DNA from: Trichostrongylus colubriformis
Lineage: Eukaryota; Nematoda; Chromadorea; Rhabditida; Trichostrongylidae
Length of the DNA: 64,000 nucleotides
Direction of reading: 5' to 3'
NCBI GenBank assembly: GCA_963978905.1
Contig: OZ022256.1
Coordinates: 6,183,501 to 6,247,500, forward strand
The position numbers were made by a program, and so were the translations under genes. The notes under the pieces are model-generated. The model was not told the origin of the DNA and ran no database searches. It saw only the letters and a program-made list of their open reading frames with translations. Positions 1-12,551 of the stretch are shown here, one piece after another; the first letter of the stretch is position 1; every line of letters starts with the position of its first letter.

Positions 1-3000
1 AGACCTATAACACCCTTTCGCAAAAGCGATACACTTCTTAGCGCGGCTAGACCAATCAACTGCGCTTCACCAGAGGTCGAGAGCTTCAATTGCCGCCGCC
101 GCACCATTTGTCCAGCAAATACGCTATCACGATGCACAAGCTGACAGAGGGGTACAGAGAGTTGCTCAAAGATCTCGATCGGTCCGGGATTTATGGCTCT
201 CAGGATACCTTTCAGCGCTGCGAGAACACTATCAGTTGTGCATGAAGCAGCCGAAATACACCACTTTGCGGAAACGACGTCGTCATAATTACCGAAGACA
301 AGCTACCAAGGAGCCATTGGCCCTCAGGCCTTGTTATGAAAGTCGATACTAGCGCCACAGACAACAAATCGCGTTCCGCAAGCGTTCTTACAGCAAACGG
401 TGAAATATTCACACGCTCGCTGACGCACTTATATCTTCTGGAATCAGAGCGAGCTACACGCAAAATCAATGCAGAAATTTCATACCGCTGCTCAAAAACG
501 GTTGCCGCAAAGACGCAACCACCGTGAGCTGCGAAAACATCACAAGTCCATTCGCTAGCTTATTGCACCTCTAAATGTTCACCTGCGCAACAACCCACAC
601 AGCGGTGTAATTCTGTCTGTAGGAACGTGCGCTCTTTGTCCAACTCAGCGCACTAATGCGAAACAAGCAGTCCGCAAGCGAAACAAGAGTCAAGCCTCTG
701 TCGAAGAATCCTTGACAGGAGGGTCGTATTTGGTCCGCTGAGAGGACGGGGGTTGTTCTTTGAGGTAGGCAGTGATCAACGGAGTCCCTCAGGCTGAGGG
801 TCCAAAGTGTAAAGGCGAGAAGTGATAGTAATATGACTTAGTCATCATGGAAACCTCATGCATGGCGCAATCCACTACGGAGCCGGCCAATGACAATAAC
901 CCTTTCGTTGTACTAGGCACCGAAATCACGCACAGATACATCTCCAAAATTCACAGACTAACCGTGGAATGCGATATCTATCCACGGGTAATACCTTGGA
1001 TGAATACTTCAAAAACTATGGGATGAAAACGGAGAACTACCTGATATGGACTTCCTTCATATCCTTCTACGATTGTAGGCACGTGAACTGGTGCTAGCAA
1101 GTCACTAGCGTTTTGGATCAGCATTTGTATTCACTGATAATGGGAAGGAAACCCTCATGCATGGCGCATCCCGCAACGAGGCCAGCCGAGGTCAGCCACC
1201 CTCTCGTTAGCCTTCTGAAAGCAGAAGACGCATACTGGTCACGAAAGCGAAGTCACAATGGATCATTTTTCCGATGATTCGTGGAAGGATCTAGCAACTA
1301 CCACGGAAAAAAAATTTTGCTAGTCTTTCATTTTGGAGATATAGCATGATTCTGGTAGTCGTTTCAAAAGCGCCAACCTCGCAGACCCCGGACAACAAGT
1401 CCACACTCATTCGAAGTAAAACAGTTAAAAAATTCCCAAAATTTTTCTCGACCAGATATCGAGAATTACGCAGCCATTCGGAGATTCAAGCGCACGTACA
1501 TTGGTCCAAAGAAGTTATTAAGAAAACAGTTTGCTGTACTCTGGAAGGTGGAGTTTATGTAAAGTTTCTCTTATTCAAGATGCCCAAATTTAGTAGAGGA
1601 GATTCTGCGTCCTATCGAACCGCGTGACCAGATGGGGCGCTAAGGAGCGTACTACGTGGACCCTATTCAGCTTTTCTTCTACCTTTTAACTTTCCTATTC
1701 TTATTTTTTCATTCTTTATTCTTGCCGCATAACTTGCATGACTATTAAGCCTTCCCCTTTGCCATTAGAGGAAGAGCACATTACCAATAGTTGGCGTCGC
1801 TTCCGTTTCGGAATCTGGGTATTGAATTTTTTGAGTTCTTGTGGTGGATGATTTTGTTCTGGAATATGAGTGCTGAATTCTGTTAGTTTCTTATCTCTCT
1901 CATTATGTCAGGAGCTTGGTTTGGCCTCAGTGTTCTTCTTTATCACGGGCTCTTAATTCCCTTCGTGAATCACACTGGCTGGGTAGGAAACTCAAAAATA
2001 GCGGAACCTAAAAAAGGGGGTTGAGTGGGGGGGGGGGTCGTATGGATTCTCCCTTTTGGAGGGGGTGTCGTATTTTTTGACGATTATCTTCGACTCCACG
2101 CTTGACCCTGGTGCATATCTATCTACGCATCACTGTTCGCTCATTTAGTTAAACGTCCTTTGCCTCATTTTCGTGAAATCTCAACATCACATTACTACGC
2201 TGGTATTCCTATCTACGTCAGCAACGTCAGCTGCGAAGCTGCACCTTTGGTCAGGTTGGGATTTCTATGCGTTCTTTCGCGTTTATGATTACAATGTACT
2301 GCTCACCAAATTATGTACATTTTCGTCACTTAAATTACCAGTTTACTGTCTCCGCGCTATTCATTACCCCCGTGAGCGCACTTACTCACTGTCCACCACG
2401 GACAGGGGCAAGTACGCAGCTGTGTCATACTGACTATCACATGTCATACATATCTAGCACCTTCGCTACGTCAATATCGGTCCCGAAGAAATAGGCACGC
2501 GGAACCTTTCTTCTTCTTTGTAACAACACCAGTTAGTATATCGCATTTACAATTCTCCCAAGGTATATACGACTGTGATAAGTAACAGTACACTGTCCAT
2601 CAAAGTCACCCGCACGCGTGTGCGCCTCATCAAGGACACCCCCTGTAACTACCTAAACGCACAAGTAGGACGGCAGTCAACATCGCCGTTTGAAATGTGT
2701 ACTAACCATTTTTTCGCCAACTATTTTGCTCGCTTAGCGTTTTAACCAGCCTGGCCGGAGGCTCTTTTTCTGAGAACGGAATGCTCTCAGTGAGAGAGTC
2801 TGGCGTCTAGAGAGCTGGACAACAGCACGCACTGCAATCATGTTCATCGTACCGCAGCACCCCAATGACGACATTGCGCACCTGAAAATCGCGAGTCTGG
2901 ACAGTGCAAGAACATCACGCACAAGGCATGCACGTTAGTCACGGTACGCATTAGCAAGTACAGAAGCCTGCCACGCTTTACGTAAACAACATCCGTTTGC

Positions 3001-5060
3001 TTGCTACTCCTGCCATCTTGCATTTAACTGTATAGCAGTTGTGTGTCATGAGCGTCATTGGACGCAACTCCTTGGGAATGCGGTGGGAGGCCGCGGAATC
3101 TAAAATGTAGCTCCTCCGTTGAAATCAGTAGGCCCATTTATATTTATGTCGTCACGATCTCACACACTTGCCGTCCACCTCAACGTGTACACGTCAAGCG
3201 CAACTGCCGAAGTTGAAGTCAATATCGAGGATGTGTTGTTCACTGATCGTCGACGATCCGTTTCATCAAATGCTACTCATTTATTTATAATGCATTTCAT
3301 TGCCTAACTGTTAAGCATGAGTGAAGTTATAACCCCGTACGTCAGATCCATCCCATCGTTCTCTCGCACCCGTGCGATTTGGAGAAGTGCATGGCGACGT
3401 AAGCTCATCAGGTAGGCGTCACTCCGATTAACATGTATGTACATTCGCGAAGGTAAGCGATACCGCCAACTCTCGCTGTTCGAGCGGTCTTGCCTTTCGG
3501 CCGTCCCCCGTGTCGTGACTCGTGCAAGACTTCTTCACTATCAGTATCCCGGTGTGACCATTTCGTTACATCTATGCGCAGTTCTTCACAATCCGGTCAT
3601 GGTAAGGGGATCAGCGGTTTCACGCACTGAGGTCTTACCGCGCAAACTACCGTGACGTAGAATGTTCTGGCTGCCATCGGCATCGGATCGATAGTCAGTC
3701 CTATACCCTGCCCGCACCCTGAGCGGTCGGTGCGTCGCCCACCTGACGTCTCCTGTCGTTCTGTGCCCGCGAATCGGGTTCCATTATTCCACTGCGCAAT
3801 TGCTTCTCCCCAAACAATATACTGTGCGCATCTGTATTCTCTGCGAAGCCATTGACCACCCGAAGATTGGGAAGGATGGATGTGGAAATTCTCGCCCTCT
3901 TCCCAAGCGCCATACGTGCCGACGAAACCCCGGTTGACGCCATCGGAAATAACGAGAGGGTAGGCGGCTATCGACGACTTCCAGTAAGGCGAGCAACGAC
4001 TCCGTAGCTTCAAATTTTTCAGGTTTTTGTCTTTCCCTGTTCGGCAGAAACCCATTTTGGCCCTGTTTGATACGTTCTATTGCGTTGTATAGTGATTTAC
4101 GCTCCTGTGCTTGCTTTAATATGCATATGGTATAACATCAGTGTAGGACAGTTATAACAGTTTATTGATTGCTCTATCAACTGGCGCAGTACCGACGTGG
4201 AACACAATTGAGGTTCTGTCTAAGCCAAGGAGCTACATGTTAAACATCAGGGCATGGTGATCAAAGCGCAATGTCAAGGCATTCGGAAGATTACCGCGCT
4301 TGGAGTTCTACCATCAGGGGCAACTAGACGCAGAACTGCCCAACATGCGTGGCAGGTTGAGTCTTTGTGCACACCCCTAGCTAGTTTGGACATACACGAC
4401 GGCAGCGGCACGCCACCCTTCTTTCTGCCACAACTTTTGCCCCGTGGCGTGCCGCCCGTCGAGACAGTTTGCGATTGCGTACATGCCCTTAGAGTTTGGC
4501 GCCCAAAGTCATTTTTCCTTCAAAATTTCCTAGACACCAAACGACTAATTTTACACTGTGCTTCCTGCTTACGATAAAGTTCGGTCAATATTAGGCCTTT
4601 GGTAATCCTCGATCTAAGCTGTTGAATCAGATTTAGCGTTCGAAAATGCGTTATTTCGTTGAGATTGCATCAAAGACCATTCTTGACTACACTGATTCAT
4701 CACTGGAACAAGTGATGGTCCGTGGTGCAATTTCAAAGAACTTTTTTATGCTTTCATTGACAGAGGCTTGCTTACCGGGACTCCTGACTGGACCAGCTTC
4801 TCATTTCTGTGAGGGAAGGATAAACAGTCGCCCAGTGTCATCGCAATGAGGGAGGAAGGAGCTTGTCGCTATGGTGACTTAGGCAAAAATAAAAAAAGCA
4901 AAAATATTTACCTGAGAACGCAGATTTACCCCTCAAAAATCCACTCATAATGCCTGACTGGTAACTTTTCAGTAGATGTCCCCCTCATTGCACCCTGCAA
5001 CTATACATTCCGCATCACTGCGTCATGGTTCTCAGCCACCGAGCACAACAAATGCAGCTT
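1..5060. other. No gene recognised
   Basis: I see no exon chain or known family in this stretch. The longest frame is a minus-strand 152-codon reading frame at 3,597-4,055 that matches no family I recognise and has no supporting splice structure. Two short direct repeats (CTCATGCATGGCGCA-like) occur near 855 and 1,156. Poly-G and poly-C runs lie near 2,028-2,037. Confidence 0.5.
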
Positions 5061-5061
5061 T

Positions 5062-5183
5062 TTTGAAGGGCTCCCACAGCACCACAATTTTGGGTTCTCA
5101 GCGGAATCCCAGCTGACGGCTGCAAGCCGTGCTGATGGCGCCGCAGGTGCGCGAAGCGATTTCTTGACATAAATGTACACACC
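5062..5183. mobile_element. Truncated GGGTGTG-family MITE end
   Basis: The segment from the CTCAGCGGAATCCC region to the terminal GACATAAATGTACACACC matches the right ends of the copies at 32,125-32,436 and (inverted) 46,643-47,019. Only one end is recognisable. It finishes 4 bp from the stop codon of the srd-like gene, so it forms the start of that gene's 3' untranslated region. Confidence 0.5.
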
Positions 5184-5187
5184 TTTG

Positions 5188-8100
5188 TTACAGGGTATGG
5201 GCACTGATAGCATTTACGTCGCACTTAGCAGAAGCGTCTTCAGGGCTTGACGCTATTCTTCTCAGGGTTCTCGGTAAAAATTTTGAGATGGCTTTCCTGT
5301 ATGGTTTTATGAAGTACATACTTATCAATGGGCTTAACACAGAAAATGTGCTGAGGGTCATGAATATGAAAGTTTCCAGAAATGGATGATGGTAGAATCC
5401 AGTTTGTGCACAACCATAGCAGAAAACACTGACGAAGAACACAACGGGTAGCATTGCCTGGATGGTAAGAGCCTGGAAAAGATAAGTTGAAGTTTCACCA
5501 ATGAAAGCATTTCGTTCAAGTATTCGACTGCTGTGGTATATTTCAAGTCATAAGTATTAGGGAAGAGCAAAACACAGGGAAGGACAAAGTCCGTAGGCAC
5601 GCTCAAAACTGAATAACTTCTTCGAAAATTTTCATTTTACTTAAAATTGGCCCAAAGTTTACAAACTTGTGCAGAAAAATGTGCTTCAAGTTACACTTGA
5701 TAGTTTGCCTTTGGAGCGGACAATGACCTTAAACGCTCGAGACTGCGTCGATGGCACGCCGCAAGAAGCCGACTCCTCCTCTAACCGCCCCCCCCCCCTC
5801 TTTCCCCGGGGGGCTCATCGGGCGAATACGAGGGTCGCCCATCTTTTCTGTGTGACCTTGTGCTCGGTTGCTGAGTTTTGCTGGAAGTGCCAGTTTTGAT
5901 TTACAGATTGGGAGGTTGTACCGATATTGTGGTAACGGGGTGCGGCATTATGAACTGTCTTCTCAAAACTGTCTTCACAATAGCGGACGGGGGGGGGGGG
6001 GGGAGGGGGCCGTCGAGCTGCAGCTGCACAGTAGCAGGTCAAAGCGGACAGGAGCGTGGTATTTCAATACTAATGATGATATGGTGGTGAAACTGAGTAC
6101 ATGTGCTCATAAGGTATGACAACAAAACATGTTGAAAGCACACCACGCGATAATCACATTAGTAGGTCAATTTCCTAACCAAATCACACCTAGGCTTAGG
6201 CAAACAAACTTTCATTGTGGAAACTGCCTTCATCATCGAAATGGCTGCTTCACTGAATTATCTTTCCTTACCGCATTCCACGTGAGCGCCATTATGGAAA
6301 TTTGATCGTTCAGGGCCAGGTGTGATCTGGTTGGGTGGGCGTGGCTTTGTTGTGTTCAAGTAGGCACAACACCGTGAGGATGCACCGTGTAGCCGCAACA
6401 AAGGTCAGCCTGAGCAGTTATCTGAGGACCTACTCGCCCCAAAAATGTAAGCCACCAATCTGATTATCGCGTGGTGTGCCTTTAAGAAAGATTTGTGCAG
6501 TACCAAGGCAGAGGAGTCAATCCTATATGACAAAGTTTTGTCAATGAATTTTGCCGCACTCTGTAAGAAGTGCGGCATTCTGAGGAAATTGACACACTAG
6601 GAACTATCTCAGCCTACGTAAATCAACACACTCCTTGGTGTATGTCGTTAGGACAGAAAAATCGAGTCCAATTCCGATTGTGGCAACGCATTTGCGTCAA
6701 AGCTACAGTGCTCTAGGAAAACGCGAATGGAGTGAATTGGAACCCTAGAAACCTAGTACACGCCATACTCTGTAGCGAGTGTGTACGTCATTGCTTCCAC
6801 TACCCGTGCATTGGCTTTGACAAGTACGCAGTCGGCCAACGATGACGACTTTGTTCCCGTTTAGACGTCATGGACATCCTTATATCCAGACACTCACATT
6901 TGGTGTGCAAAAACACTTCTTTAGCGATCTTCTGCCTCGAAAGACGATGTCATTCGCCATCTAGAAAAAGTTGTTGGAATTACGTGACTTCATTGTTCAC
7001 TGCAACCAACAGCGTCATTATAGAAGTTTTGCATTCAGACACAGGCAGGCAGGAGTTCTTGGAAACCACAAAATACTCTGTATTTATACACCCAATTTAA
7101 ACAGTCTAATGGCCCTCCCCCACAACTACATTAGCACATAAAAGTGTTAAGATTTAAAAAAGAAGATGCAAAAAGGTCATGATTCGGATAAAGTGCTTCT
7201 TGTACATCAAAGCAATAGGATGCTCCAATCAAAAACGGACGACTCGTGGGCGCGACGCCGCTCGCGATTTTCCTGCCCTAACGCCATACACCCTCACACT
7301 TCTCACGACTTTGAAGTTGAACAGTGTGATCCTTTTAGGCCAAGTCGTCCTGTAGCGTCTCCTTGACACATTTGCTTTCGCATGAAGATGAAGATCGCAT
7401 GAAGATAGCGTCTCAGAGAATAATCGGCTCCGCCGCACTCTACCCTAACGCGAATTCTTCACCCTACGGGCTACAGCAGAAGTCGTGGCATCGATGAAGT
7501 TAAAGCCTGTCATTTGGAAACATTGTATGTGGACAAGAAAGCCCAATAAGTGTGACCCATCAGATAGGTATGGCGCGCAAGCGCATCGCTGCAATGCATT
7601 CCAGATCCGATTTGTTGTCAATCGATAAGATATAGTAGCACAGGTAATTCAAATTAGGTAAAATGGGAATCTCCTTTCTCGGATTAGTGGCTATGGTTGT
7701 GTGATTCTGACACTTCTGAGCACCTCTAATTTCGTCTTCGCGGTCAATCATGTCTGCGTACAATGCATTTAAACAAGGGAACAGTGACCTGTCTCACCGG
7801 AGTGTGTGCCATCAAGGCAAAAATCGCGTGACCACGTTTGGCGCGCGACGAGATGATGCGAGATGGGGGTGCCGTACTGTTTGAGTATTGAAGCGATTAC
7901 AGTACGGCACGCACAGTTCGCAAGATCGCGGAGGTAACAATGCGGATTCGCTGTCCTAAGGACACACACCAGTCTAATCGTATCAGATCGCATTTCGATA
8001 ATAGTTAGAGAACCTGCCGTCAAAAATTATTAAGGACATTAATATACCTGGAGGAGCTGTCTGTGTACGGTCTTGGTGTTCTCCGACATTGAGTGTGTAG

Positions 8101-10408
8101 AGAGCAATGCGATGATTCGTCTTCTAAGCATCAGAATACTAATGTAGATCATTGTAACTGATAGAATCAAATGAACGATTGCCACTAATGTTTTCCACTC
8201 AAAAACGTTTGAGTGACCACAGATTGCCTCGTCCTCGACGTTATAATGCGGCAGCTCTTGCTCCAGAATTGGAATAAGCTCACTTACGGGCACATTCGCA
8301 TATAATGAGATAACCTGCATGGAGAGAGACTTCACTGAATAGTAATCGCACGCACACTCGCGATAATCGCGATGTCAGATTAGTCGACTTGTCTTCTAAG
8401 GGCAGTACCTTTCTGCGAATCTAACTAGCTACCACCCTTCTCGCACCGTCACGATGTGCCGTCACGGCGCTGTGTTCACTTCCACACTAACCACGCCCAC
8501 TGGACTTCTTCCTGTGTGGAGTTAAATTGGATTACTTAGCATGGGCGAGCGAGTAGCGCCGTGGCTGTGTAAAAACTGTGCAGCGTGGTAGCTACCCGAA
8601 GATCTTCTGCACCCAAGTATGTATATCGACTAATCTGGTTTCTAAAAGGCTTAACTGTTTTGACTGGAAAGCTTACCAGCTGAAATAAAGATGGTATCGA
8701 AACGACTGCCAGAAAAAGTATGACTGATTGCGATGAAGGCTGTAGATCCCTCAGCACATAATATCTGAAGGAAAACGAGAACAACAGGGAGTACAGCGAA
8801 TGCATGTAGCAGAATATCATCACACAGTATCTTAAAACATTTCTTGAAATATTTGAGAACAGTTCCTTTTAAGCCGATCTGGCCATCACGCAAACTTTCA
8901 GTGGACCTTAAGGCATTTCGGCCACTTTCGAACATGGATTGAAGTAAGCAGAGGATTAAGCTGCAGCACAATAATCTCCAAAAATGCAAAAGTGTTCGGA
9001 TATTCAGCGTATCTTGTTCGTTGCGGAGATTCTCCTAATCACCATCACTTGCTGACAAACTACGAGTAATCTGCAGTCATAACAGCGAGGTATTCATGCA
9101 TCTATTCCATCAGTATCACAAGCTCCGTCAAATTGACCCTTTAGCCAACAACCGTAACCCGCACAAGATATAGTGAAATGCTCCTCTGTGAGATTATTAC
9201 GCATCACAGTGCTACACTTCTCACACCCGGGCTAGCCATACCTTCAAGCCCAGTTGGCTAACAAAGGCTCAAGTGGGTGTGGCTTGCGTGAGTGCGACCG
9301 GGTGCAGAGTTGTGATGTCACACCGTAGAGGAACACAAAAAATGAAGCCTCAGTATTTGCTCAAATATTTATTGCCTTAAAAAGTTAAGTTGACTAATGT
9401 GATTATCCCGAATTTGAGTGCACTCATCGTCCATCGAATGTCGATGGAAAAGTGCTAGGTTGCTGTCAGTGTACATAGTTAACTAATGCTGTGGTGGACT
9501 ATAATTTTAGAATTTCTGAAATTTCAGAGGAAATTAAAACATACATGATGTAGCAAAATTCCGCTCCTACCATTCGACACGGTCCATATGAAAAGTATAT
9601 AAGGCTCGTTTTTATTGGAACTATTCTGAAATTCATTGCCTTTACGAAACCCTAAAGACAACATTAGTTATAATGTGTTTATTGGAAAATCCCTAAAAGA
9701 AGTTACTCACATGGGCTATGGGCCTAAGAAACGTATTCATGGCGCAACCCCCGTCGAAAAGCGCGCCCTCGAGCTGTAGTGACGGCGTAACGGTTAACAG
9801 CTGACACCTTTAGATGACAGACCCCGCCTCCAAGCGACATGATTCGTGGTTGGCTACGATGAGAGCGACGTGGATATGCGGCAGGATCGAAGGAATTGCG
9901 GCGCGCTTTCGCAGTTTGAAGCTCACTACAAGAAGAAGACGCATTCGTATTTTCCAACATTCCCTTGAGTTTACTTCGCCACGAGCCAGTGAAAAGCTCA
10001 TTCGGACTACCCGCCTCTTGACGGAAAGGGCATCCGCGTCGAGAATCACTGGTGGGAAAAGGGTCCTATTTCTCGTCGGTCTTTGGCCATTTCCTCCGTT
10101 TTTTTCCAACATCACCGTATTACTGAGCACCTCAACTTTCATATGACTACATCCCTCACTTGTCGTCCAAATTTCCCCTATCGCTGCCGTTAAGTGATAA
10201 GACTAGCACCATACCTTTGTTGTACGAGGACGGCTGAGAAGCAGGCAACGAAGTCCGTGACAGCCGAATTGCCAATGAGTATAGCGTAAACCTTGAACTG
10301 TGAGGGGGTGCGGAATGCAACAAGGTATAAGAGAGTAAGATTGAAAAGCATTCCAAATGAGTCACAAATCGTATGAAAAACGATGGTCACGACCTTCACG
10401 TAGCTCAT
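5188..10408 (-). CDS. srd-like serpentine chemoreceptor, one apparent frameshift
   Basis: Four exons join on the minus strand: 10,408-10,215, 8,906-8,677, 8,314-8,048 and 5,472-5,188. The splice phases are 2, 0 and 0. The first exon starts MSYVKVVTIVFH and shows two membrane segments and the VQQR motif. Exon 2 carries the HSLYSLLFSF..RYYVL block. Exon 3 has a membrane segment (VAIVHLILSVTMIYI) followed by a basic loop ending RQLLQ. Exon 4 continues ALTIQAMLPVV and ends in the PLISMYFIKPYR motif. These are the landmarks of nematode srd seven-transmembrane receptors, which act as chemoreceptors on sensory cilia. Total length would be 324 residues, normal for srd. Exon 2 is one base too long (230 nt): the frame changes near 8,830, so the gene is either a recent pseudogene or carries a sequence error. 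Donors are GTATGG, GTAAGC and GTATAT. The gene ends at TAA next to a MITE. The family call is secure; activity is doubtful. Confidence 0.75.
6135..6483. mobile_element. MITE with GCACACCACGCGATAAT ends
   Basis: Terminal inverted repeats of about 26 bp begin AAAGCACACCACGCGATAA on the left and read as its inverse on the right. The interior holds paired AAATCACACCTAGGC and CCAGGTGTGATCTGGTTGG blocks. The element lies in the 2.57-kb third intron of the srd-like gene. A diverged copy lies at 20,570-20,905, and a solo end near 38,402-38,420. Confidence 0.7.
9670..10145. repeat. Dispersed repeat, diverged copy
   Basis: The left part (GTTACTCACATGGGCTATG through the GAGCTGTAGTGACGGC region) matches 20,209-20,360. 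The right end (CCTATTTCTC through TACTGAGCACCTC) resembles the right ends of the repeats at 11,023-11,403 and 61,685-62,060. It sits inside the first intron of the srd-like gene. Open frames on both strands here look like shadows of the repeat. Confidence 0.4.
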
Positions 10409-10489
10409 CTGAAGGATTCATGCGTCTTTCACTATCGCAAAAGCCAACGCAATCAAGCATGATCGGCTGAGAGTTAAAAGAATCTCCAC

Positions 10490-10920
10490 GGAAAAACCAG
10501 TGTCTTTGTTATCCAAATATCTATGCTGTATTTGCCTAATACGGGTGACACGCAAAGTTTCACGCAAAAAAGTGAAAATTCGGCAGTGATAGAGCTCTTC
10601 AAATTCTCGTCGGGTGGGCGGGGCCTTCGAGTTCGGGTAATGCCCCGCCCCGTTCTGTCGTCAGCCGCCATTGAGAACGGAGAGTGAGACAGTTTACGTA
10701 ATTTTCTGTTCCTACGATGCGTCTCCGACCGCGGCGAACGACGGGGTGGGCACTTGCTTGGAAGCCCCGCCCACCCGGCCTAGACTTTGTGTGCTGCATC
10801 TCAGCCAAATTCACATTTTTTCGAGTGAAACTTAGCATGCGGCCTATATTAGGGAAATACTAAATATATGGGTAACAGAAAAACTCATTTTTCTGTGGAC
10901 GATTCTTTTAATGAAGCTAA
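10490..10920. repeat. Foldback repeat, paired with 37,315-37,765
   Basis: The ends form a long imperfect inverted repeat: AAAGTTTCACGC.AAAAAGTG on the left against a TTTTTTCGAGTGAAACTT region on the right. The CGGGTGGGCGGGGCC block and TTTCTGTTCCTAC block are shared with the copy in the first intron of collagen gene 2. No coding potential is recognised. Confidence 0.5.
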
Positions 10921-11022
10921 CAAGGAGAAACTTCAAAAAATTCGCATTCATTACGTCTGAGCACTTTATGCTTGATGGATTTCAGATACAAAAGGTTGAG
11001 TACCTTTATGGTCACCGCACAC

Positions 11023-11403
11023 ACTTAATGACACCGAAAGGGGTAGGGAGAAAGTTAGGACTGGGAATACATGTTCTTTGAAAATGATCTTTTTAATTCA
11101 GAAAAGATGATGTGTAGCGAATGGCATCGCAAAAGCGCTGCTCGGGGTCTTATCACGATCCCGCAGTACGGCTTGTTGTACTGCAGTTCATCAGCCGAGC
11201 CACTTGCAGGCGAGGGCGGGACAACGATCGCGGCCGACGTATTCTGCCTCTAGCCTGCCTGCAGTCTTCCCCGGCTAGTGATGCAGACGGGCACAAGAAA
11301 GAAGGAGAATGCTCGGGTTCCTATTTCTCCGTTTTTTTAAGCAGTTTTATTTCGTTCTTTATCTACTGTTACATTGCTGAGCATTACCTCTCCCGCTTTC
11401 ATA
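11023..11403 (+). repeat. Dispersed ~380-bp repeat, copy A
   Basis: It begins with GACACCGAAAGGGGTAGGGA and contains the blocks GATCCCGCAGTACG, TCATCAGCCGAGC, CCCGGCTAGTGATGCAGA and TTCCTATTTCTCCG. The same order is seen at 47,482-47,865, 61,685-62,060 and, on the other strand, at 58,580-59,040 and 59,035-59,430. The family is non-coding as far as can be seen and its superfamily is unknown. Confidence 0.6.
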
Positions 11404-12350
11404 TCCCACAATCTACCGATTTTACCTACTCCGGTGTTTTGAACTATGATTGCTGGCCGGACAATACTATACCACTCGTAGTTACGATCATGTAGGCTTC
11501 CAAACTTGCATGTTGTGGAAAAAAGCGCGTTGTAGAAAAAAACCGGAGAAAAACCTGATGATTTGCGAATAGCCTAAAGTCGTGGCACCGATGTGCCACT
11601 CCGAGTAGCTAACTAGCTCGTTTGCTCGCTGGTCTTCATAGCTACATATTTTTACAAGGAGCTCTTCAAAGCCACTTTTTGTGAGCACCAAGACCCCAAG
11701 AGCCATTATGTTCGCACGATCAGCGCGGGAATAGGTGAAGTTATGGAGCTGGCACGATTTGTTTGGAAATGGCTTTTGCTTTTTGTGATTATCGACACAG
11801 CGGACTCGCCATGACTTCACTAAGGATCCCCTGCGCCCGCATAGACGGCTTCCCTGCGACAGTTGATATGATAGACCGCGTTCATACTCTGTGGTGCCGG
11901 CGGCAGGGAGTGACTGCGTGTCTGTGCGTTTCTTTTAGATGACATTCAGTGGTGTGGCTCCAATGGCCGAATAGCTAAAGATGGCGGTATAACATTCTCA
12001 TCTGGCTGGCTTACCTACACTCGCCGTCTGCATCAGCCTTTACAGAGATGCAGAAAGCGCGAAAGCACAACCTCGACCATAAGAAGACTCCTTGGTACTT
12101 CTTGAGTTTTTGACCGTTGCATTCCTTTCTTCTCCTATCCTTACACCATTTCACTTCTCTAATTTCGTGTCCCTTGTTCGGGCCAGAACGACCTCTAAAG
12201 GTGTGTTTAGGGGCGCTCCACTCAGTGGCCAATTCCAGCATGACACCGTACTACTTTCCCACGTGCGTCTTCTCAAGAGTACATCGTTCAGGGGATGTTC
12301 TGGATTGAGAAGATATCAGGCGAGTAGGTGGGCCTGGCCCCTCCTCTGAC

Positions 12351-12550
12351 CCCAAGCAGGTGTGGATTGCGTTGGAAAGATGCTGTACTGCAGGTCTACA
12401 CGCACCAACGACGATCCAACACTTGTCCGTGCAAGTAAAAGGATTGGAGGATGTCTTATCACAAATTCTTACAAATTTTGTGACAAACATGGGAGCACAT
12501 CGATAAACATCTTCGGCTTTTGTGATGCCTAGCAAAAGGAGCATAGTCAC
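12351..12550 (-). CDS. Possible exon of a Cys-rich secreted protein
   Basis: The minus-strand frame reads TMLLLLGITKAEDVYRC, then continues with six cysteines in about 60 residues (spacing C-x11-C-x9-C-x3-C-x6-C-x13-C). It reaches a possible donor GTCAGA just after HTCLG. The short hydrophobic stretch followed by KA-ED could be the end of a signal peptide whose start lies on an upstream exon; an AG sits just upstream (ACATCTAAG). The product is not recognised. It could be a chance frame; only the cysteine density and the plausible splice borders support it. Confidence 0.25.
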
Positions 12551-12551
12551 G

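Noticed and set aside
3597..4055. 152-codon minus-strand frame
   Set aside because: No family resemblance, no exon partners and overlapping alternative frames. It may be chance; a protein search and RNA-seq would decide.
11488..11820. 110-codon minus-strand frame
   Set aside because: Not recognised, no convincing splice borders, and next to a dispersed repeat.
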